A model generated the notes under the pieces. The model ran no database searches. It had not been told where the DNA came from and saw only the letters and a list, made by a program, of their open reading frames with translations. Position numbers and translations under genes: made by a program. 64,000 nucleotides of DNA, taken from assembly GCA_000727475.1 (NCBI GenBank), contig KL647304.1, positions 1,006,231 to 1,070,230 on the forward strand. Reading direction: 5' to 3'. The stretch comes from Sarcocystis neurona (taxonomy: Eukaryota > Apicomplexa > Conoidasida > Eucoccidiorida > Sarcocystidae). Positions 39,940-49,393 of this stretch are shown piece by piece (the stretch's first letter is position 1; each line of letters starts with the position of its first letter).

Positions 39940-40960
39940 GCTGCGGGCACTGCTGCTTCGTGTTTGTCGCCCGCCCTTGCTGCAGTTCTCCACTTCCTGG
40001 CGACTGCTTTTGCTGGTGCTCCTTTTCTAATACCTGCTGCTGCTGCCGAGCTGCTTTCTGCCTTTTGCCGCTGCTGCTGCGGAGGCCACTGCTGTTACTG
40101 CTGTACCTGAGACGCTGCTGCTGCTGTTAGGGTTCTCCTATATCTTCTGCTGCTGCTGACACTACTGCCTCAGCTTCTTCTGCTGTGCTGTTGCTGATGC
40201 TGTCCCCGTCCTGCTGATGCTCCGACGCTGCTGCTGCGCGCGGGCGCTCCGACTTCACACCGCCGTTGCTAAGGGCTGCTGCTGCTGCGGCTCCGCCGGT
40301 GCTCTCTCTCCTGCTGGCCTGGCCTTCTCCGCTTGGCTGCCCTGTTGCCATCGCATAGGAATTGCTACTGCTGTCGCTGCCGCTGCTGCTCGGTCCCGAT
40401 CGCCTTGCTCTGTAGAAGGCTGCAGCTGTACCTGCTCTATTTCGTGTTCCTGCTGCTGCTGTTGCTGCTGCAGCTGCTCGCGTTGTTGCATGAGTTGCTG
40501 CTGCTCTGCCTTCTGTACTTCGACGTTTGTCTCTCCTGCTCCTTCCGCCTTGTCGCCTACTGCTTCTCTTCAGTCGCTGCTACTGCTGTGCGGGCGGGGG
40601 TTGCTGCTGCTTTGCTACTGCTCCTCTGGGGGCAGGGGGCTGTTGCTGCTATTGCTGCTGCTTCCACTGCTGTGGAGGCTGTATTGGCTGTGGTGGTTCT
40701 GCCGCTGCTATTACTACTGCTATGGTTGCTGCTGTTGCTATTATCACTGCTACCGCTGCTGCTGCCGGTGCTATTATGGCGACTGTTGTTGCTGCTGGGG
40801 ACGCTATTACTACTGCTATTGCTGCTGCTCTTTTTGCTCTTGCTGTTGCTGTTGCTGCTGATATTGCCGCTGCCGCGGCTGCAATTCCGGCTGCTGCTAC
40901 TACGGCTATCGCTGCTGCTGTTGGTGTTACTGCTGCTGCTACTGGTGAATATCTGCGCGG
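39940..40960 (+). repeat. ~1 kb CTG/GCT triplet tract before exon N
   Basis: GCTGCTGCTG and CTGTTGCTGC runs, open in Cys-, Leu- and Ala-rich frames. The Ala-rich frame runs on into exon N without a stop, so part of the tract might be coding as a poly-Ala region. The acceptor at 40989 argues that most of it is intron. Confidence 0.85.
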
Positions 40961-40989
40961 GGGGGGATGCTCGCCACTGCTGTCCCCAG

Positions 40990-41352
40990 GCTGGTACCTT
41001 CGCGTGGAAGTGGAGGAGCGCAAGGACCAGTGGCTGTATGAGAATCTTCAGCTGCTCGAAGGAGGGATATATGACGCAGATCGTTTTGCGAAGCTCGAGA
41101 CGAGACTTAGGGAAATCTCAAAAAATATGACGAAGCAACTGTACCACACGGGAATGCAGGCCGCGGCAACAGCCCTACAAGCAGCAGCGCCAACAGCAGG
41201 TGCAACACGAACCGCTGCCGCAGCAAATGACGATGTACTGCGTCTGGCAACTTTCGTTTCTGTCTTCTGGGCAATTAATTTGAAAAATACGTTTACTGTT
41301 CCCCGTCCGCCTCTCCTTCTTGAACTCCTCAATATGCACCTCTTCACAGGAG
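40990..41352 (+). CDS. large split gene, exon N
   Basis: 363 bases, phase 1 at both ends, from CTGTCCCCAG to a GTAGGA donor. It encodes about 121 residues: WYLRVEVEERKDQWLYENL, a charged helix (FAKLETRLREISKNMTKQL), a short Ala-rich linker, then FVSVFWAINLKNTFTVPRP and LLLELLNMHLF. The ends fit exons M and O exactly. It is the most ordinary-looking stretch of the protein and the best query for a search. No domain was recognised. Confidence 0.87.
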
Positions 41353-41789
41353 GTAGGAACACACACATACTTCTCCATATGTATATCGAAAGAGAGACAG
41401 AGTCTGAGGCCGTCCGTTCGGCGTCTCCAAGTGGAAACTTTCTACGTGTCAACAAAAAACGTCGACTTTTACGTAAGAGACGCCTCGATGACGAGACATA
41501 CGACCTGCATATAGAAATAGGTATATATACGTATGGATGGATAGGTATACCGGTGTATGTGAAGAGCTATACGTATTCTAGGTGTAGCTAGAAATATAGG
41601 TGTAGAACGTTCCTCTACATGCAGAAAATTTACGTGGGGAGAAAAATGACATAAATATCTGTTTGTATGGAAAGCCAGTAGATCGGTGGCACACACTCTA
41701 CAGACGCATACAGAAATAAGATGGATGAGACAACAACGTAGGGAGGGACTGCTCGAGACTTTGACGGTGCGGTGAACCCAAACAGATAC

Positions 41790-42200
41790 CGTTTCGAAAG
41801 TTTACATATATATATATATATACATATGTATGAATATTTTTCCCCTTACGTATAATACATACATATATATATATATACATACATATACGCCTATGGAGAA
41901 ACTAGATCTACGTAGTCAGGTATTTACCTGTACGTACATATATATATATATATATATATATACATACGTATTTATGGATTTTTTTCCACACGTGTAATAT
42001 ACATATATATATGTGCATTCACATGTACGCATCAGTTGACAGCAGCTCTACGTAGTCAACACTTTACATATATATATATATAAATAGTTTCCCCCAAACA
42101 TATATAAACTTACGTGTATATATATATAAATACAGAGAGAGAGGCATATGTTGAAACCATATCTACGTACTCATTCGTTTACAGACATATATATGTACGA
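41790..42200. repeat. ~115-140 bp tandem repeat with TCTACGTAGTCA core
   Basis: The cores at about 41908, 42048 and 42162 are each followed by TTTAC(A/C), a TA run and a CCCC-containing A/T stretch. A partial copy starts near 41800. Confidence 0.8.
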
Positions 42201-42589
42201 ATCTTTCTGCGCTGAACATATGTGGAATTTCTCTTCATGTGGAGATACTCACACGTCGGCGTATAAAAACGTTGGAAGAAGAATTGTTTGATGGGTCCAT
42301 CTGTTCTTCCCGGGAGCGCAGGAAAATTCTCGGGGAGTCGTCTACTTCTTTCTGCACTTTTTTCTATACAACACAAAAAAATATGCAGATGCTTCTCGAG
42401 AAAATATACACACACGTATACATGTCGATCAAACAAGCACATACACACACGCATGTATGTATATAGAGACAGACCTCCCAGACACATATACACATGTATA
42501 TATATACATATTTATATATATATAGATTAACGTGGCAAGAACACGTACATAAATACATATATATACACTCTATACATGAAACCTGCCAG

Positions 42590-42960
42590 AGATGCACACG
42601 TATATATATATATATGTATATATGTATATACAGAGAGGGAGGGACCTGCAAGAAACGCTCATATATGCGAGTATATCTACATATATATATAGAGAGAGAG
42701 AGAGACCCGCAGGGGACGTGTATATGTGTGCTCGTGTATATTTATATACATATATATATATATGTATATATTTATACATATATATATGTATATATTTATA
42801 TATATGTACATATTTATGAATACATGTATATATATATGTATATATTTATATGTATATATGTGTATATTTATATATATATATATGTATACATACATGTATA
42901 TATATATACATACTGAGAGAGAGAGATTTGCGAGGGAAGCATATAAATATGCGAGTGTAT
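42590..42960. repeat. tandem repeat of TA run, GAGAGA run and GACC(T/C)GCA word
   Basis: Copies near 42630, 42693 and 42914 (the last reads GATTTGCGAGGGAAGC). A 150 bp pure TA/TTTATA stretch separates them. Confidence 0.7.
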
Positions 42961-43009
42961 ATGTTTATTTGTGGAGATTTGTGAAAGGTGGGCCCCACGA
43001 GTATTTCCT

Positions 43010-43735
43010 CCTGCAAACTTCCTTGCAGTTTTTACTCCTTTCTTCACGTGTCTCCCTCTTTTTCTCGCGTGGCACTTTTGACTTCCACTCCATTTTTTGA
43101 CTTTTTCCTTCGTCACCCGCTTGTCCTTTTCCTTCTACTTTTGTTCTGGGTCTCTTTCCTCTTAGTTTCGCGCCCTTCCCTGGTGTGTTTCCGTTTCATC
43201 TTCTCCTTTCTTCCCCGCCCTGCGGCTGTGTAGACTTCGTGAAGTTCTGCAGTTGTTTCCGTTTCTTCTCTCGTCGTTTTTGCTGCCGCGACTTCCTGCT
43301 CTTCATTTCCTTCCTCTGCATCACGTTCTTCTTCACATTCCTTTTTGCCCTCTGTCACTTTCTCTTCCTCTCTCTCGCCGCTTCTTCTCCTTTCCCTTCT
43401 GGTTTCCTGCATACCCTCTTCTTCTCGCTGCTGTTTGCTCCCCATTTATCCGTTCATCTTCCCGCTATTCTTCTTCTGCCTACCTCACCTCCGCTGCAGA
43501 GTGCCCCGCTTCCCCAGTGTGTGTGTGGGTGTGTATTTGTATACGTGAAGCACCTTTTCTCCCGGTTTTTCGTCTGGTTCTTCCTTCTCCTTTGTTCTCC
43601 CTGTATTCCCTTCTCCTCTCTTCTCCTCTACTTCTCCTTCTCCTCCTGAACGCCTTTCTTTTGTCCGTCCGTCTTTCTACTTTCTGTCTTCTCTCTGTCT
43701 CTCTCTTTCGTGGCCCCCGGGTTTCCCCTCGCAAG
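43010..43735 (+). repeat. ~0.7 kb polypyrimidine tract before exon O
   Basis: C/T-rich on the + strand (CTTCTTCTC, TTCCTTCTC words), ending at the exon O acceptor. Confidence 0.85.
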
Positions 43736-44083
43736 GCGAAGGACCGGCGCAGATGGCGCTGACTCGCGTCACGAACGCATGCGACAGCAAAGTCGTCCCG
43801 GCGAAAAAAGGCTGGGCGCTAGTCGCCCCGGAAGGAGGGAAGACAAGTGCCAACATTGCTCTTCGAAAGAAACACAAGGAACTGCTGCATGCCCTTCATT
43901 TTCTTCTTCTCTCGTCTGCGCAAGCTCCCCCTCCGCACGCGCCTTCCCCTGCTCTTTCGAACGCCCTCCCAGCGCTCGACTACGCCACCGGCCGCCTCGT
44001 GGAAGCTTGTCAAAGGGAGCTAGATATCACTGCTGCCCCCTACAGCGCGATTCCCCAGGCCTACCAGTGTCTGATTCTTCAAC
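43736..44083 (+). CDS. large split gene, exon O
   Basis: 348 bases, phase 1 at both ends, from CCCCTCGCAAG to C|GTAGGA. It encodes about 116 residues: MALTRVTNACDSKVVPAKKG, ANIALRKKHKELLHALHFLL, a Pro/Ala loop (SSAQAPPPHAPSPALSNAL), then ALDYATGRLVEACQREL and SAIPQAYQCLILQ. An internal ATG at 43753 could start a separate gene, but the perfect phase fit on both sides supports an internal exon. Family not recognised. Confidence 0.85.
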
Positions 44084-44379
44084 GTAGGAACACACATGCA
44101 AGACACACAGAAAGACAGAAAAAGAGAAAAGAAGCTTGTGTGGAGGAGACGCATGCAGAAGGGGATGTCTGTGTGTGTGTCTGCTCGTCTGTGTGGAACA
44201 GAGATGGGCGCTGCAAAAGTGCAGACCGAACTTTCTTTTCCTCTGTTTCTTCCTCACTCTATCTATCTGTCTGTCTGCCGCTCTGCGCTTTCTTTATTCT
44301 TTCGTCCTTCTCTCGCTTTCGCTCTTCTTGTCTCCCCCGTATAGCATCCTCTTCAACGAGATATACACACACATATACG

Positions 44380-45450
44380 CATATATCTATTTGAACTCTA
44401 CACTATACATATATATATGCCTATTTGGACTTTACGCACGTACATATATATATATATATATTTTCCAATGACTTGGATGCATATACGGATTCCAATGCTA
44501 TGTGTGTGTGTACATATGTAGATGAACTGCAGTAATGTATAGAAATCTACATATAAGAACACCAGTGAAATCTACATACATGCACATCTGAACTCCAACG
44601 ATGAACACATATATACATATATATATATATATGTGTGTGTGTGAGAATATAGATACATGTGTATGTATGGACCCCTTTGATATATACATATACATGGATT
44701 CCAGTGATATATCTATATGTAGCTGGATCAAAATATATACGTATGTATCGACACCAATGTATATATATATGTATATATGGGCTCCAGTATTAGGCACGGA
44801 CTCCAGTGATATATGTGCATGTGTGTGTATATATATATGTGTGTGTGGACTCCAATGATGTAAGGATATGTATAAGTGGGCTCCCATAGTATATATGCAT
44901 ATATGTGCATTCCAATGATATTATATATGGATTCAAATGAATATATACACAAGTGTATGCATATATGTATATATATATATGGACTACGGTGAGAGAAAGG
45001 GACTCCAGTGATATATGTATATATATATATATATAAAATCCATTGATCCACGTATAGATATATGAGTGGACACACATGTTATATGTCTATAATTATATGG
45101 ATACTAGTGCTGTATGTGTGTATATGCGTGGACTCCAAAGACACACATATACATATATATAAATACGTATGCCTGGACTTCAAATATTTATACATATATG
45201 AATATATACGTATTTCTAGTGGTGGATCCATGTATACGCATGGACTCAAATGACACACATATGTATATATGGACTCCGATGATATATAGAAATTTGTGGA
45301 CTTCAATATTATACACATATATAATGAAGTCCACATACTTCAGTGATATAAACGGACTTTAGCAATACATCTACACATATAACTATATGGACTTCATCGC
45401 TGTATACATATGGAATGCAGTGATATATATATATATATATATGTGAACTC
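44380..45450. repeat. ~1 kb minisatellite, GGACTCCAATGATATATA core
   Basis: About twenty degenerate copies of (T)GGACTCCA(A/G)TGATATAT separated by TA runs of variable length (roughly 30-60 bp spacing). The last copy (GTGAACTCCTTTTC) merges into the acceptor of exon P. Confidence 0.88.
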
Positions 45451-45465
45451 CTTTTCGTTTCTCAG

Positions 45466-45510
45466 CTAGCAAGTTGCGACACCAATATGCGCTGCAGAAA
45501 GTTAGACGCA
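45466..45510 (+). CDS. large split gene, exon P
   Basis: After TCGTTTCTCAG a phase-1 frame reads SKLRHQYALQKVRR. The phase-1 end at A|GTGTTG (45510) fits exon Q but is a weak donor. Better donors 11-14 bases later (GTACGT, GTATCC) would shift the frame. The start is well supported; the end is not. Confidence 0.55.
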
Positions 45511-45529
45511 GTGTTGTTTTGTACGTATC

Positions 45530-46030
45530 CGTCTGTCTTTCACTTTTCCTCGTTTAGTTTTCGATACGTTCTTCCTTCTTCTCGTCCTCTCCGACATTTT
45601 CGTCTCCCCCTCTTCCTCGCTCTGTCTGCTTCTCCTTCGCCTCCTCGCCGTCCGGCCATCTGTCCCTCTCCCTGTCTTAAAGTCGCTCTCTTCCCGCTTG
45701 TCGATCTTCCACCTCCCCCTCTTCTCTGTTCCTCCTCCCCTCTTCGCTTGTCGCCTTCCCCGCTCTTCTCTCGACGTTTCTCTTCCTCCTGGCCCCGCTG
45801 TTCTCTCTGCCCTCCCCTTCTCTTCGTTGCTTGACTGCGAGAGGGTTGCACTCCTTTCCTGGCATTCCTGCCATAACTGGGGATAACACTTGCTTTGCTT
45901 GATGATAGATCAACTTTGTTCGTTTCTCTCTGCACCGCTCGAGTGGACCAGGGAATTTCCCCTCCCTGCAGCGTGTCTCTCGCGCACTGCCTGTGGCCCC
46001 TTCCTGGGCCGCTGCTGCTGCTGCTGTCGC
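45530..46030 (+). repeat. ~0.5 kb pyrimidine-rich tract before exon Q
   Basis: Strong C/T bias to about 45830, then mixed sequence and a (GCT)n run leading to the acceptor TGCTGTCGCAG. Confidence 0.75.
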
Positions 46031-46032
46031 AG

Positions 46033-46107
46033 GGCAACCCAAGGTTCTCGACCCTTCCATATTAAAGTTGATGCAGACGTGTTTTCTCTTTTTTAATTTT
46101 TGTAGCC
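46033..46107 (+). CDS. large split gene, exon Q
   Basis: 75 bases, phase 1 at both ends. It reads QPKVLDPSILKLMQTCFLFF then NFCS before a C|GTGTGG donor. The acceptor is good, the donor mediocre. It joins in frame to exon R, continuing a hydrophobic helix. Confidence 0.58.
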
Positions 46108-46264
46108 GTGTGGAGAGTAGAGACACACACGTGGGTTGTGTTGCTTTTCACCAGGTATGCAGAGTCTTGTATGGATGGCGTAGATTCCTGTTGTGTTATG
46201 TGTGTGGAGGTAGGACAGGTGTAGACACAGGAAAGCGTGGGCATTTCTGTCTAGATCATCTTCT

Positions 46265-47035
46265 TTCTTTGTGATATGCGTTAATATTTTCTTTCCCCTC
46301 TCTCCGACGTCTTCTGTCCCCTTCCCTTTTTCTGTCGTTTGTCTGTCCTTTCCCTTCCCTCTAGACTCAACGACGTGTAGACACACTCTTACTTACATCT
46401 TCTCCATCAGTTGCACTTTTGATTTACATCTTCCATCTGGCCACTTCTTTCTTTTCGCCATTTTTCTCCGGCACCACCCCGTGGTCTCTCCTTTCCTTTT
46501 CTGGTTTCTCTTCTTTGTCCTGCGTTACCCTTCCTTTTCCTATTTCTTCGTTCGCCCGACCCCTTCACCCCCTTCGTCTCTTTCGTTTCGATCTCCGCTC
46601 TGTTCTCCATTTTCCTCTCTTTCGTCCCCTTCCTGCTTTTCCTTTTCACAAACGCATCTACTGCTTTCTTCTTCTTTCTGTCGTTCTGCTTCTTCCCCTT
46701 TGTTGTCCCTTTCCTTTTTTGTCCCCTTCTTGTCGCCGTCTCTTCCTCCCTTGCGCACGCGTCTCCGCCCGTTTCTCTTTTGTCTCCTGACCCCGTCCAG
46801 TCTTTTTCGCCGTCTTCCTCCTCCTCCTCGTCTCCTTGAATTATTTTTGGCCCGCCCCTCTTCTCGGGCTTGCAAGTCTCTCTTTTCTCAGTTCACTTCC
46901 CAGTTGCTTACACAGTTCTTCACTTCCTTCTTTCTTCCGTCTCTTTTCGTTCTTCTCCTTCCTTTCCCTTCGCTCTCCATTTCTCTCTTTCCTCCCCTTC
47001 TCTCCCTTTCGATCCCCCCCCTCCCAACAAGTGAT
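46265..47035 (+). repeat. ~0.8 kb polypyrimidine tract
   Basis: C/T-rich + strand ending at CCCCTCCCAACAAG. By analogy with the other tracts an exon may follow at about 47036-47094 (open readings include CGLQPRENCAADLDHLF), but I could not settle a frame. Confidence 0.82.
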
Positions 47036-47390
47036 GTGGCTTACAACCAAGAGAAAACTGCGCAGCCGACTTGGACCATCTTTTTCGTGCGAAGAAACTC
47101 ATGAATCGACGTTTCTCTCTCTCTACGTATACAGACATATACGTATGTATGTAGGTGTAAATTAGTTGAAATTTCAGTCCTACATCTCTGTCTGTGTATA
47201 TGTGTACACATGTGTATTTAGGTGTAAACACACGTGTAAATTCCAGCTGTACATCTCTCTCTCTCCACATATATATATGTACGTGTATACGAGTAAACAC
47301 AAATGTGTAAATTTCAGCGTATGCAGCCGCTTGTGTGTACATACATATGTTTGTACTGGGGAATAATATATATGACTACGCATGCAGTGC

Positions 47391-47430
<40 letters not shown>

Positions 47431-47434
47431 CTTT

Positions 47435-47967
47435 NNNNNNNNNNNNNNNNNNNNNNNNNNNNNNNNNNNNNNNNNNNNNNNNNNNNNNNNNNNNNNNNNN
47501 NNNNNNNNNNNNNNNNNNNNNNNNNNNNNNNNNNNNNNNNNNNNNNNNNNNNNNNNNNNNNNNNNNNNNNNNNNNNNNNNNNNNNNNNNNNNNNNNNNNN
47601 NNNNNNNNNNNNNNNNNNNNNNNNNNNNNNNNNNNNNNNNNNNNNNNNNNNNNNNNNNNNNNNNNNNNNNNNNNNNNNNNNNNNNNNNNNNNNNNNNNNN
47701 NNNNNNNNNNNNNNNNNNNNNNNNNNNNNNNNNNNNNNNNNNNNNNNNNNNNNNNNNNNNNNNNNNNNNNNNNNNNNNNNNNNNNNNNNNNNNNNNNNNN
47801 NNNNNNNNNNNNNNNNNNNNNNNNNNNNNNNNNNNNNNNNNNNNNNNNNNNNNNNNNNNNNNNNNNNNNNNNNNNNNNNNNNNNNNNNNNNNNNNNNNNN
47901 NNNNNNNNNNNNNNNNNNNNNNNNNNNNNNNNNNNNNNNNNNNNNNNNNNNNNNNNNNNNNNNNNNN
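47435..47967. other. assembly gap (533 N)
   Basis: An N run bounded on each side by a long TA run. Open frames crossing it are artefacts. Confidence 0.99.
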
Positions 47968-47968
47968 C

Positions 47969-48012
<44 letters not shown>

Positions 48013-48742
48013 CCCCGCGTTTATCCCCCCCCCCGGTCACAACCATGTCTAGGCATACTTCCTGCCTGCCGTCGTAAGCCGATTTCTCTCGTGTTTATAC
48101 ATATACGTGTATGCGCATATATATTACGTGGATCAGACTGCAAGACAAAAGACGACCCAGTAGTTATGGTTGAAACTTCGACAAAAAGAACAAAAGTTCA
48201 TCGCAACAAGTTGCAGCTACATTTCTGTTCTCGTCTGTGTGTGTGTCTGTACGCGTTTCTCTCTTACTGCCCTAGATGCGGAGAAGAATAACTTTAACAG
48301 CGATTTCTCTCTTTTGCTTGCTGTGTGCCTCTCTTTGTCTAGTTTCTTCCGTCGTAAGTCTCTTTTCTGTCTCTTCTGTTCCCCTTTGCATGGCCTCTGC
48401 GGCCTTCCCATCGCTACTCTGTGTCTCAGATTTCTTCCATCTTTAGGCCATTGTTCAACCCCCTGTCCTTCCTCTCCCTTCCTTTCTTTTCATCTCCCTT
48501 CTCCCGTCTTTCCCATTTTTTCTGCTCCTTCTCCTCCTTGGCTTCCTGTTCCCTGTCCTTCAGTTCTCTCTCTTTCTTTGCTTGATTCGTCTGCCTTGCT
48601 TTGCTGCCGCCCGATCCTTTTGGCCGCGGCGCTGTTCTCCTGTTCCTCTGTCTTTCTCTGTCTGTGTCTCTGCGGTGTCTCATCTATCCGTGTCTCCTGT
48701 TCTCCCTGCGCGCTGGCCTTTCTGTTTTCTCCCTCGCTGTAG

Positions 48743-49003
48743 AGAGTGCCCTGGCATTTATGCACTTGTTGTTTAAGAAAAACAAGAAGATCCCCTCGGA
48801 AGAGATGAAGAGGAACATTTTCAACTTCCTCTCGCAGATCAACGAATTTTTCGGTCCAAAAGATAGTCAGCGCATGCTTCAGCTGTACCTCGAGCACGAC
48901 CCAGCGAAGCCTGTTGCTTGGGATACGCCTGGGTTCACCAAAATGCATTGCAGCTGGAGGAGTAATCCCCTCACGCAGCAGCGACTCATTTCTAAAGCGA
49001 GCG
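48743..49003 (+). CDS. large split gene, exon R
   Basis: 261 bases, phase 1 at both ends, from CCCTCGCTGTAG to G|GTAACA. It encodes about 87 residues: ALAFMHLLFKKNKKIPSEEM, KRNIFNFLSQINEFFGP, QRMLQLYLEHDPAKPVAW and TKMHCSWRSNPLTQQRL. This is a typical globular helical segment with no low complexity, so it is useful for a profile search. A 440-base pyrimidine tract precedes it. Family not recognised. Confidence 0.86.
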
Positions 49004-49019
49004 GTAACAAAAAGGCCAA

Positions 49020-49310
49020 CTTCCCCTTTTCTTCTTCTTTTTTCCTCTCCTGCGTGTCTCCCTTTTTCATCTTTCTGTTCCTTGTTCCCTTTTCCTACTG
49101 TCCTTCTTCTTTTTCTGCGGTTGGTTGCCTTCTCCTCATCTCTCCTCTCTAAGTTTCCATCCTTCCCTTCTTCTTCTTCTTTTCCGGGTCCTTCGTCGCC
49201 GTTCCCCTCTTTTTCCTCTGTTCCCCTTCTCTTCTTCTCAACCTTCGTTCCTCCCACTGCTGCTGCTGCGTCCACTTGCCAACTAATTCTGCCGCTGCTG
49301 CCCCTTCTAG
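49020..49310 (+). repeat. ~0.3 kb polypyrimidine tract
   Basis: CCTTCTTCTTCTTC and TTTCCTCTG words, ending at the TGCCCCTTCTAG acceptor of a possible terminal exon. Confidence 0.75.
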
Positions 49311-49393
49311 AGCTTCTGCAACAAGAGCTGCTACACCCTCCTCAGCAAATACGCTGCTGCTCTCATGCTGCTACTCATAAGGAAAAGGAATAA
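49311..49393 (+). CDS. candidate terminal exon of the large gene
   Basis: After CCCCTTCTAG the phase-1 frame reads LLQQELLHPPQQIRCCSHAA and ends in Lys/Glu and TAA. It joins in frame to exon R and would end the protein. A second frame of the same bases gives a hydrophobic helix and a basic tail (LLIRKRNKKKKRKK) but is out of phase. Alternatively the gene skips this and continues to the exons at 52.5-54.6 kb. Confidence 0.38.

Noticed and set aside
43793..43850. Possible P-loop (GGKTS) in exon O
   Set aside because: The required glycine five residues earlier is missing and no Walker B follows, so this is not a nucleotide-binding motif.
47303..48291. Long frames spanning the second N run
   Set aside because: N bases cannot create stops, so the length is artificial.
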